From: an uncultured Clostridia bacterium
Lineage (GTDB): Bacteria; Bacillota; Clostridia; TANB77; CAG-508
Direction: 5' to 3'
Assembly: GCA_934132805.1 (NCBI GenBank)
Contig: CAKPAB010000009.1
Location: 1 to 35,872, forward strand
Length of the DNA: 35,872 bases
In this document: in pieces, positions 8,372-14,870 of the stretch
How the letters are laid out: each line of letters begins with the position of its first letter
Position numbering within the stretch: the first letter of the stretch is position 1
The notes under the pieces: generated by a model
Told to the model about the DNA's origin: nothing
The model's database searches: none
The model's input: the letters and a program-made list of their open reading frames with translations, nothing else
Program-made: the position numbers and the translations under genes

Positions 8372-9409
8372 TTACTTTAACAATTTATCTAATAACTGTA
8401 TTTTTACTTGTTCTGATATTTTTTTCATCATGATTGGTGGAACACTCATTCCACAAATATATTGTACGTTGGATCCCAAAAAGTCATAATCTTGTGGAAA
8501 AGTTTGAATGATCTTAATATCTCTTTCTGTTGCATATCCAGGAACATCAAACCTAACAGGTAAACTTCCTCCTGCTGCTATTGTGTTTGGAACTCTATCA
8601 TCTTTTAGATATTGTGTATTAAAACTGCTTATTTTTCCATTTTCTGTTCTTTTTACTGTATCACCTAAATTTGAGTCGCTTTTTACTCTTTTTTTCCATC
8701 TATGGTATATCATTGTATCTTTTCCCAAAGGTTTGTATTTGCTATCTTTTATTTCTCCATATTTTATAGGAGTTTCATTAAAATTTAATACTAAATTAGG
8801 AAATTGAATATCTTTTCTAGTAGCAACAAAAAATACTCTTTCTCTTTTTTGTGGAACTCCCATTGTTGCAGCATTCAATAAAAATAATTGTACTTTATAA
8901 CCAATTTCATTAAACTTCTTTACTATTAAATTTACATATCCTTTAGCATTACCCATTATAAGACCTTTTACATTTTCTGCTATTACAATTTTTGGCTTTA
9001 GTATTGCTGCTAAATCTATAAATTCAAAAAATAAATCATCTAGTATTTGACTTGCTTGCCCTTCTCTAAATTTTTTATTTTTTCCCCAATTTTCCTCTCT
9101 TTGTCCTGCCATTGAAAATGTACTACAAGGAGGACTACCATCTAATATATCTAAATGATATAATTCTTCTGGAAATTCTTTTAACTTATTCATTTCTTGT
9201 ATTCCCATACAATAATTATATTTTGGATGATTATTTTTCACATATATATTATTTATTCTTTTATCAATCTCACAGTTTCCTATAACATTAAATCCAGCTA
9301 ATTTATACCCTAGACTTGATCCTCCACCACAGGAAAAACAAGAAAAAACTTTATAATCATTCTTTTTTACTTTATTTAAATCACTTAAATACCACTCATA
9401 CTCTGCCAT
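8372..9409 (-). CDS. DNA (cytosine-5-)-methyltransferase
   Basis: 345 aa from ATG 9409; AGGTGA lies 5 bases upstream, and a GTG at 9418 overlaps that site and is less likely. C5 motifs appear in order: motif I FSCGGGSSLGYKLAGF (SAM binding, about 25-40), motif IV GSPPCSTFS with catalytic Cys95, motif VI ENVKG, motif VIII QKRERVFF, and C-terminal motifs IX-X near CGMSVPP. No restriction endonuclease is adjacent, so this is an orphan phage methylase, likely protecting phage DNA or marking its own genome. It lies between a ParB-like gene and terS. A SAM-synthetase-like gene 2 kb upstream could supply the cofactor. Confidence 0.93.
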   Translation of the reverse strand: MAEYEWYLSDLNKVKKNDYKVFSCFSCGGGSSLGYKLAGFNVIGNCEIDKRINNIYVKNNHPKYNYCMGIQEMNKLKEFPEELYHLDILDGSPPCSTFSMAGQREENWGKNKKFREGQASQILDDLFFEFIDLAAILKPKIVIAENVKGLIMGNAKGYVNLIVKKFNEIGYKVQLFLLNAATMGVPQKRERVFFVATRKDIQFPNLVLNFNETPIKYGEIKDSKYKPLGKDTMIYHRWKKRVKSDSNLGDTVKRTENGKISSFNTQYLKDDRVPNTIAAGGSLPVRFDVPGYATERDIKIIQTFPQDYDFLGSNVQYICGMSVPPIMMKKISEQVKIQLLDKLLK

Positions 9410-9419
9410 TTTTATCACC

Positions 9420-9926
9420 TCACTTGTTCACATCAAACATGAATCCACATTTAGGACATTGGCATTTAAACTTTTCATCACTAAAATCCAGTATATTAAC
9501 CTCTTCATTTTTTGAAATTAATTCTTCCGTTTCTTTTACAAATTTTTCTATTTCCTTATCATCAAATCCTGTTAATGATAAATCGACATTACTATTTTCT
9601 AATTCATTAAATATGCTTTCTAATTTTCGATAATCCCATTCTCCAGATATTTTGTTAAGTGCTATGTTTAGTAATTTTTCTTTATTTTTGTCAAATTTGA
9701 CTATTATACAATCTATATCTTCATACTTTAAATCCTTCAAGACTTTAAGTCTCTGATGCCCACTTATTACTGTCATATCTGAATTAACTATAATTGGTGT
9801 AACATATCCAAATTCAATAATACTATTTTTTATCTTTTGGTATTCTTTGTCTTTTTCTGTTAGTTCTTTTCTGGGATTGTATGTTGCCATTTTTAAATCC
9901 CCTATTTTCAATTTTTTCAGATTCAT
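9420..9926 (-). CDS. ParB/Srx-fold nuclease-domain protein with C-terminal zinc ribbon
   Basis: 168 aa from ATG 9926, chosen for the AGAAGGAAAG site just before it. Residues about 1-80 form the ParB N-terminal fold: NPRKEL, GYVTPIIVNSDM, and SGHQRLKVLKDL, which contains the ParB signature GHQRL. A helical middle is followed by CQCPKCGFMF at the C-terminus, half of a zinc ribbon. Phages often place such proteins beside DNA methyltransferases and terminases; they are thought to act as DNA-binding CTPases or nucleases, sometimes in DNA modification. The stop is 10 bases before the methyltransferase start, so they are co-transcribed. Confidence 0.85.
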   Translation of the reverse strand: MNLKKLKIGDLKMATYNPRKELTEKDKEYQKIKNSIIEFGYVTPIIVNSDMTVISGHQRLKVLKDLKYEDIDCIIVKFDKNKEKLLNIALNKISGEWDYRKLESIFNELENSNVDLSLTGFDDKEIEKFVKETEELISKNEEVNILDFSDEKFKCQCPKCGFMFDVNK

Positions 9927-10005
9927 TCTTTCCTTCTTTCTTAAAACATTCAACTTGCTTATAGCAATTTTTACATTCTCTTCTCATACACATATCATAT
10001 TTCAT
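9823..10005 (-). CDS. Small cysteine-rich protein, first gene after the late terminator
   Basis: 60 aa from ATG 10005 with AGAAGGT 7 bases upstream. The N-terminal part (MKYDMCMRRECKNC, then Cys20) has four cysteines that could bind zinc. The rest is basic and overlaps the ParB-like gene by about 100 bases in another frame, which is long for a phage overlap. The tail may therefore just be the open frame running on. It begins 22 bases after the U tract of the terminator at 10027-10061, so its expression needs readthrough. No family recognised. Confidence 0.5.
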   Translation of the reverse strand: MKYDMCMRRECKNCYKQVECFKKEGKNESEKIENRGFKNGNIQSQKRTNRKRQRIPKDKK

Positions 10006-10026
10006 ATACAATACCTTCTTTTGCAT

Positions 10027-10061
10027 AAAAAAAGAACCTGTAAAAACCGATTTACAAGTTC
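10027..10061 (-). terminator. Strong Rho-independent terminator between late promoter and late genes
   Basis: On the minus strand GAACTTGTAAA-6 nt-TTTACAGGTTC forms an 11-bp stem (one U-G pair), followed by seven Ts. It lies about 60 bases downstream of the start point of the consensus promoter at 10130-10158 and just before the first late gene. Confidence 0.9.
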
Positions 10062-10129
10062 GTTTTATCTATATTATTTCAAAAAATAAAAGGGGATTTA
10101 TTCTTTTAAACATATTTTTTGATGTTATT

Positions 10130-10158
10130 ATTATAAATTATTGACAATGACATGTCAA
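10130..10158 (-). promoter_or_regulatory. Consensus sigma-A promoter (minus strand) for the late genes
   Basis: The -35 TTGACA (10158-10153), 17-bp spacer and -10 TATAAT (10135-10130) are all perfect consensus. Transcription should start near 10123 and meet the terminator at 10061-10027, giving a roughly 95-base leader RNA unless antitermination occurs. Confidence 0.85.
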
Positions 10159-10180
10159 GGACAAGTTTTGGACAAGTTTT
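10141..10180. promoter_or_regulatory. Operator-like repeats over and upstream of the late promoter
   Basis: Three elements stack here: the inverted repeat TTGACA-N6-TGTCAA (10141-10158), with the perfect 10-bp palindrome TGACATGTCA (10148-10157) inside it overlapping the -35 box; and two perfect tandem copies of GGACAAGTTTT (10159-10169, 10170-10180) directly upstream. A palindrome over the -35 fits a repressor, while the tandem upstream repeats fit an activator. The sigma-region-4-like regulator encoded immediately upstream is the obvious candidate ligand (inference). Confidence 0.7.
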
Positions 10181-10192
10181 ACTATTCAAAAA

Positions 10193-10783
10193 TCACATTT
10201 TTCTTATACCATCTATACCAAACATAAGCACTGCAATTTCTTCAATTGCAGAATTTGCATCTCTCCTAATTTGCCTCTCACTTATATGATACTTTTCGGA
10301 CATAATATTTATTTTAGGTTTATATTCTCCAACAACATATAAGTCGTTTAAAATATGGGCTTTTCGCTTTTTTTCTTCGTTTTTACTTTGGTCCGCTTCA
10401 TATAAATAAAATTTTATAATTCTTTTTATATGTGTTAATATAATTTCTGTTCTCTTTTTAGATGCTAATATAGATTGAACTACGGTTACCTCATCATAAG
10501 ATTGACAGAATAATTTATCTAACACTTCTTCTACTGTTGCAGTTTCTAAATCTTTTTCAGTAAAAGTTGCTTGTTTACAAGCCTTTACAAAATTCCTATA
10601 ATTTTTAAATAATAATCTTGTATTTTTTATCTTGATATCATATGTTATTTTTTCTTTCAATCTTTCTTCATTTTTTGCTTGTTCAATCCCCTTTTTTATT
10701 CCTTTAGCAACTCCATCAGTAACAAGTTGCTCTATTAATTCTAATAATTGACTTTCTCTCTCAGAAATTTCTATTTTTTCCAT
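10193..10783 (-). CDS. Sigma-70 region 4-like late transcription regulator (ArpU/RinA-type)
   Basis: 196 aa, ATG 10783 with AGAAGG upstream. The C-terminal 35 residues (YHISERQIRRDANSAIEEIA) form a helix-turn-helix like sigma region 4, preceded by KINIMSEKY. The N-terminal half is helical and charged (SERESQLLELIEQLV). Phages of Gram-positive bacteria use ArpU/RinA-like proteins of this size and position, just before the packaging genes, to switch on late transcription. The next elements are tandem repeats, a consensus promoter and a terminator, so it probably acts there. Confidence 0.78.
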   Translation of the reverse strand: MEKIEISERESQLLELIEQLVTDGVAKGIKKGIEQAKNEERLKEKITYDIKIKNTRLLFKNYRNFVKACKQATFTEKDLETATVEEVLDKLFCQSYDEVTVVQSILASKKRTEIILTHIKRIIKFYLYEADQSKNEEKKRKAHILNDLYVVGEYKPKINIMSEKYHISERQIRRDANSAIEEIAVLMFGIDGIRKM

Positions 10784-10879
10784 ACAAAAACCTTCTTTCT
10801 TCTTAGGTAGATTGTATGCTATGAACCTTGATAAATTATAATTCTATGATCTTTGATATGTATTACAATATTTCCTATT

Positions 10880-11035
10880 TTATTTTTGATACATTTTCAA
10901 TTCTCTTACTAATGTATCTATTGCTGCAATATATCCATAACTATCTGTATTATCTTTTCTTACTTGGATATATTGTTTATTTTTCATCTTCTGTTTTAGC
11001 TCGTTTGCCTTTTTTATTGCTTCCTTTAGTTCCAT
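10880..11035 (-). CDS. Small conserved-looking phage protein, unknown function
   Basis: 51 aa (MELKEAIKKANELKQKMKNK...). ATG 11035 has AGGAGG 12 bases upstream, a little far. A longer in-frame reading upstream to 11131 lies inside the preceding gene and is unlikely. The protein is helical with DSYGYIAAIDTLVRELK at the end. It overlaps the preceding gene by 59 bases. The stretch 10784-10879 between it and the late regulator holds nothing I can identify. Confidence 0.6.
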   Translation of the reverse strand: MELKEAIKKANELKQKMKNKQYIQVRKDNTDSYGYIAAIDTLVRELKMYQK

Positions 11036-11342
11036 CTTCTGTACTTGCCTCCTGTTCTTTTGGAATGTCCATATATAATTGTTTTTCAACAAAATTCTCC
11101 CAATATGGAGTATCTGTAAATGTAACTTCAAAGAACATTTGATTATTTTGATTTCCTAATACAGATTGATAACCATTTAATACTCTCCATTTTTTCTTCT
11201 GTGCATCCCATAAAGGTTTGCCTATTAATAATAATATTTGAACCCATCCTAATTTTTGATTAGTTACTATTTGATTTTCTTCATTGTCAACTTTTTTAGG
11301 ATTTTCACTTAATTCTGTCACATTATCTTTTTTCTTTGGCAT
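10977..11342 (-). CDS. Hypothetical phage protein
   Basis: 121 aa. ATG 11342 follows GGAGGTAAGTAAG. The charged N-terminal 30 residues precede a folded-looking core with GWVQILLLIGKPLWDAQKKK, LNGYQSVLG, and FFEVTFTDTPYW, followed by a Lys/Glu-rich tail. I do not recognise the family. It is the gene between the SAM-synthetase-like gene (upstream) and the late regulator (downstream) in the minus-strand operon. Confidence 0.75.
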   Translation of the reverse strand: MPKKKDNVTELSENPKKVDNEENQIVTNQKLGWVQILLLIGKPLWDAQKKKWRVLNGYQSVLGNQNNQMFFEVTFTDTPYWENFVEKQLYMDIPKEQEASTEDGTKGSNKKGKRAKTEDEK

Positions 11343-11368
11343 CTTACTTACCTCCGTTTAATTTATTT

Positions 11369-12163
11369 TTAAAATAAACCCCATTCTGCAAATTTTTCAA
11401 ATCCGCCTTTTGCTTGAATGTATTTTCTTGCTTGTTCAACTATTTCTTCATATGGTTTTTCATCTACAATTTCATCTCCAATAGCACAACTCAATTCTAC
11501 TGGTTTTCCTGTTTCTTGTGCTTTCAAAAATGCATATATATTTATACTTACATCAGCTTTTGATAGATCTTTACCATGTAATCCTCCACCTGTAACGCCT
11601 TTTCCCATATCACTACCTAACTTTCTATTTGTAGCACCAGTATCGACATGTAATCCTCCTGTCCACTCTCCTAATGGATTTATTATTGCTGTTGGATATA
11701 TAGCTTTTAACTCCTCTGTCTTGGCATTACTTTGACATATAATTGTCTTATTGCTTGGCATATCTATTATGTATTTACCATCACTATTATACTTATTATA
11801 AATTTGATGTGCTAAATAACTTACTTGTGTTTCTTCTTCAGTAAGTGGAACACCTTTAAATATTCCATTATCACCACATCTTACTTTTCCTTTTTGGTTA
11901 TTTGCTAAATACTCATCTTGTTTTGCCAATATTATTTCTATTGCAATATTATTTGTTTTAGTAATTCTATATACAATGTCAAATATATCTGTTTCATTAT
12001 ACTTAACAGAACTTTCTATTATTATTTTGCAATGTCCATGTCCTATTAATACTTCAACTGCTATTTTAGGATTTTCTTGTAGTTTATATCCTAAATCTAC
12101 TATTGCTCCTGCAATTCTATCTGCTATTTTATCTGGATGGTCCGGATTTACTTTTTCTATCAT
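11369..12163 (-). CDS. Compact S-adenosylmethionine synthetase-like protein (MetK family)
   Basis: 264 aa, against about 385-400 for cellular MetK. MetK landmarks are present in order: NPDHPDKIADRIAGAI (cellular GHPDK; H9, D11, K12 match the catalytic His and metal/substrate residues), CGDNGIFKGVP (cellular AGDQGxMFGY), TGGLHVDTGATNRKLGSD (cellular GGPxGDxGLTGRKI) and GGGLHGKDLSKAD (cellular HGGGAFSGKD). About 120 residues, mainly between the first two motifs and at the C-terminus, are missing. It probably makes SAM from Met and ATP, or uses related substrates. AGGAGG lies 8 bases before ATG 12163. A phage cytosine methyltransferase needing SAM is in the same operon. Confidence 0.88.
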   Translation of the reverse strand: MIEKVNPDHPDKIADRIAGAIVDLGYKLQENPKIAVEVLIGHGHCKIIIESSVKYNETDIFDIVYRITKTNNIAIEIILAKQDEYLANNQKGKVRCGDNGIFKGVPLTEEETQVSYLAHQIYNKYNSDGKYIIDMPSNKTIICQSNAKTEELKAIYPTAIINPLGEWTGGLHVDTGATNRKLGSDMGKGVTGGGLHGKDLSKADVSINIYAFLKAQETGKPVELSCAIGDEIVDEKPYEEIVEQARKYIQAKGGFEKFAEWGLF

Positions 12164-12165
12164 TT

Positions 12166-12678
12166 TTATTTTCCTCCTAATATTAAATCTAGTTTTTTAT
12201 CTATATTTTTAAACACTGTCATAAAAGAATCTTGGCTTGAAAAAACATTTACACTCATTTGTACTATTGTATTTTTTAGTCCTTCTAATTGTGCTTTATG
12301 TTGCTCTTGTAATGTTCTAATAGCAAATTCATGTTGTTGTTTTAATTCTTTATTTTCTTCTCTTAATTTACAGAAATCATCAAATTTCAATTCCTTTAGT
12401 TTAGCAATATTTATTTCTTCAAGTAATCCCGCTTCATCTAAATCATAAATAAATCTGCCCTTTTTCTCTATATAACCTACCCATTCTTGATCTGCACAAT
12501 CTTGATATAATCTTGTTCTTACTATTCTGTCATCTTTATTGATTTCAATAGTTTCAAAATATGTCCATCCTTTATTTGTATCTTTCATTACTTTTTTTGA
12601 GTAATTTCCTTGTGCATCTTTTTTATATCCAAATTGTTCTAGTTCCTTTAAATCCCTTTCAAATTTAATTCTATACAT
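12166..12678 (-). CDS. Hypothetical phage protein with C-terminal coiled coil
   Basis: 170 aa. ATG 12678 with GGAGGTAAAAGAAA. The N-terminal half looks like a small beta-rich fold (YGYKKD-like turn, WTYFETIEINKDDRIVRTRL, DQEWVGYIEKK). The C-terminal half (about 95-165) is a coiled coil rich in K, E, Q. No family recognised. Its stop lies inside the ribosome site of the MetK-like gene, so the two are translated together. Confidence 0.75.
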   Translation of the reverse strand: MYRIKFERDLKELEQFGYKKDAQGNYSKKVMKDTNKGWTYFETIEINKDDRIVRTRLYQDCADQEWVGYIEKKGRFIYDLDEAGLLEEINIAKLKELKFDDFCKLREENKELKQQHEFAIRTLQEQHKAQLEGLKNTIVQMSVNVFSSQDSFMTVFKNIDKKLDLILGGK

Positions 12679-13255
12679 TTTCTTTTACCTCCATTTTTAA
12701 TATTTTTAATAACTGCATCCAGCATTCCTTATCGCATTCATCTCCATAACTAATAGGATTTTCTATATCTCTTATCATTACTTGCTTATCCTTTTCAGTT
12801 AGTAAGTGTAAGTTACTGCCTATAAACTCACAGGTCCATTGCACAATATATGTTTTTCTTCCTAGTGCATATCTTTCTGCTCCAATTAACATTGCACTTA
12901 TATCTTCAATTTTTCCATTTAATTTTATTTGCATATAATTAAGTTTTTGTGATTTCATTTTTTTTAATTTTTCTAATTCTTTTTTTAGTTTAATGTTTTC
13001 TTTAAATGTATCTTCTGCAAGTTTTTCTTTTGTTATAGTTAAATCAGCTGTTGCCTGTTCTTTTCCATCATATACACCTTTTAAATAAACAGTTGTTAAA
13101 TCTAATTTATTTTCTTTAAAATAATCTAATAATTCTTTTAATGATTTCAAATCCTCTAAATCTAATATTGCACTTACATTTCTATCATTTTTCTTTATTT
13201 CATCTTCAGATAAACTAACTATTTCCATAAGATTTTTTATAGATTTTTCTAGCAA
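12671..13255 (-). CDS. Conserved phage protein with a YALGRKTYIV-type C-terminal domain
   Basis: 194 aa with TTG start at 13255; AAAGGGG lies about 9 bases upstream and the upstream stop is one base away. The N-terminal 120 residues are coiled-coil-like. The C-terminal part (ERYALGRKTYIVQWTCEFI, then IRDIENP and GDECDKECWMQLL) matches a small domain seen in many phages of Gram-positive gut bacteria, function unknown. The stop overlaps the next gene by 8 bases. Confidence 0.75.
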   Translation of the reverse strand: MLEKSIKNLMEIVSLSEDEIKKNDRNVSAILDLEDLKSLKELLDYFKENKLDLTTVYLKGVYDGKEQATADLTITKEKLAEDTFKENIKLKKELEKLKKMKSQKLNYMQIKLNGKIEDISAMLIGAERYALGRKTYIVQWTCEFIGSNLHLLTEKDKQVMIRDIENPISYGDECDKECWMQLLKILKMEVKENV

Positions 13256-13256
13256 T

Positions 13257-13544
13257 TTAATATTCCCCCTTTCCTATCTTTTTCTCTAATATTTCATAAC
13301 TTTTTTTAAATTTTTCAAATTCTTTACTATTCTCAAATATCTTTCCACTTTTTAGATCATCTAGTAAATGTCGTCCTTCTTTTCCTATTTGCTGCTGATA
13401 TTTTCCATCACACCAGTAATATTCACTTGTATGTTGATGTCCATCGTATAAAACTTTATTCTTGTTTCCTACATCACATACTAGAGTTTCATTTTGTAGT
13501 GTTCTAGCTCTTTTACAATTATCACATTTTTCAATACAATCCAT
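13257..13544 (-). CDS. Small cysteine-rich, probable zinc-binding phage protein
   Basis: 95 aa. Cysteines in DCIEKCDNCKRA, LVCD and YYWCDGK suggest one zinc site in the N-terminal 50 residues. The rest is helical and charged. The ATG shares a base with the stop of the preceding membrane gene (TAATG arrangement), showing translational coupling. Function unknown. Confidence 0.75.
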   Translation of the reverse strand: MDCIEKCDNCKRARTLQNETLVCDVGNKNKVLYDGHQHTSEYYWCDGKYQQQIGKEGRHLLDDLKSGKIFENSKEFEKFKKSYEILEKKIGKGEY

Positions 13545-13714
13545 TATTTTTCTCCTTTAAAAATCATTTCAAAATTATAAATTATACAAGCACAATATCC
13601 TATTATATAATAAATCATTTTAGTAGCAGTATTATTATTAAATATGTCTATTAAAATATTTCCTATAAAAAATACAATTATCAGATAACATAATTTTTTG
13701 CAAAATTCTTTCAT
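13544..13714 (-). CDS. Small two-helix membrane protein
   Basis: 56 aa, too short for many gene callers. ATG 13714 follows GGAAGGTGG, inside the end of the preceding gene, and the stop overlaps the next ATG (TAATG). Sequence: a Lys/Cys-rich start, then hydrophobic LCYLIIVFFIGNILIDIF (about 8-25) and MIYYIIGYCACIIYNF (about 33-48). It fills what would otherwise be a 170-bp gap. Possible host-membrane or lysis-accessory role, not supported beyond topology. Confidence 0.75.
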   Translation of the reverse strand: MKEFCKKLCYLIIVFFIGNILIDIFNNNTATKMIYYIIGYCACIIYNFEMIFKGEK

Positions 13715-13716
13715 CC

Positions 13717-14130
13717 TTACCACCTTCCTAAGTATTTATTCTTGTATTGCTCTTGTGTCATTTCAAATTGTCTTGTTATTGCAGATATTTCACATTCAAA
13801 TACACCCGCTGCTACATTAAATTGCTTTACTATTTGTTTTTTAATTCCATCTAAATCTATTGGTATCTTTGTATCTTTATCAACTTTTATTTCTGCAATA
13901 TTTGTCGGATTTATAATTTCTGCTTGTGCTTTTGGCAATGCTGGAGTTTTCCAATATGCTCCAGCTAGTCCTACAAATACAATATTTCTAGCCTTTGCTT
14001 GTTGTAAATTTTCGTCAGATATTTCAAATGTGTTTAGTGTATATATTCTGCAATTAAACATCCCTCTTATTATTTTATCTATTTCATAGTTATTTCTGCA
14101 TGGATTTTCTTGACTTCCTAATTTTCTCAT
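13717..14130 (-). CDS. Hypothetical phage protein
   Basis: 137 aa. The N-terminus MRKLGSQENPCRNNYEID starts at ATG 14130, overlapping the previous gene's stop by four bases. The middle holds VFVGLAGAYWKTPALPKAQA; the C-terminus holds EISAITRQFEMTQEQYKNKY. It contains no motif I can assign. Conserved operon position and tight spacing support a real gene. Confidence 0.7.
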   Translation of the reverse strand: MRKLGSQENPCRNNYEIDKIIRGMFNCRIYTLNTFEISDENLQQAKARNIVFVGLAGAYWKTPALPKAQAEIINPTNIAEIKVDKDTKIPIDLDGIKKQIVKQFNVAAGVFECEISAITRQFEMTQEQYKNKYLGRW

Positions 14131-14576
14131 TCTTGCATCACCTCAAAACAATTTTCTAGGTATTGCTCATGAGTTAATATATTTTTTATATCTTCATCGT
14201 ATAATACTAACAATGTCCCATCTCCTTGCCAGTTATAATCCCAATGCTCTGTAAATAATTGTTTTTTGTTATTGAAAGGATCTATTCTAATCTTTACAAT
14301 AAGATGTCCATTTACATAGTCTCCTTTTTTTACTAAATCAATTTTATCTTTGATTATTCTTCTTTCTTGCAGCACCTTTTCTAGTTTTTTATAAACTGCC
14401 ATTATTTCGATAGCATTTAATTTGCTTAATTCTATTTCGTGTAACAGATCATCTCTTTCATATTCTTTATTTCGTAAATCACTATTTAATTTCTTTTCTA
14501 TTTCTTCTGTATTGTAGAAAAAATATTTTATATTTTCCAACAATTCTAATGATTGCTGCATATCTTCAATTATCAT
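14127..14576 (-). CDS. Hypothetical helical phage protein
   Basis: 149 aa from ATG 14576 (MIIEDMQQSLELLENIKYFF), chosen because AAGGAAGGA precedes it. A longer form from GTG 14672, overlapping the upstream stop, adds 32 residues but has no ribosome site. Mostly coiled coil to about residue 85, then a small beta-like end (GDYVNGHLIVKIRI, HWDYNWQGDGTLLVLYDED). No family recognised. Confidence 0.65.
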   Translation of the reverse strand: MIIEDMQQSLELLENIKYFFYNTEEIEKKLNSDLRNKEYERDDLLHEIELSKLNAIEIMAVYKKLEKVLQERRIIKDKIDLVKKGDYVNGHLIVKIRIDPFNNKKQLFTEHWDYNWQGDGTLLVLYDEDIKNILTHEQYLENCFEVMQE

Positions 14577-14668
14577 AAATTTCAGTCCTTCCTTTGTATA
14601 TTTTTCTAGGTTGTGTTTGTTTCTAAATTTTGCATACTGCATCTTATTTATTATTTTATGTTTACTTA

Positions 14669-14869
14669 TCACATACTTATATGCATCCCAGTTCTATTCT
14701 TAAATAATTCACAATATTCAAATAGTCCTGTTTGTTTATTTTTTAATAGACAATGTGGTATTTCTATTTCAAACTTTTTGTTTTTCTCTATTATTGGAAT
14801 ACACCATTCACAATTTTCACAAGTCTTTAACCCTCTAGATATCAATTCATCTTCTCTAATGAATGCCAT
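14669..14869 (-). CDS. Small zinc-finger-like phage protein
   Basis: 66 aa from ATG 14869; GGAGGA is 8 bases upstream and overlaps the end of the initiator gene. Cysteines KTCENCEWC and later HCLLKN and EYCELF form a possible zinc site, similar to small Cys-cluster proteins found in phage replication regions. Function unknown. A longer in-frame reading to 14917 lies within the initiator gene and is unlikely. Confidence 0.7.
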   Translation of the reverse strand: MAFIREDELISRGLKTCENCEWCIPIIEKNKKFEIEIPHCLLKNKQTGLFEYCELFKNRTGMHISM

Positions 14870-14870
14870 T

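Noticed and set aside
8508..8807. Plus-strand reading frames opposite phage and host genes
   Set aside because: Ser/Leu/Phe-rich antisense frames without ribosome sites, mirror images of real minus-strand genes.
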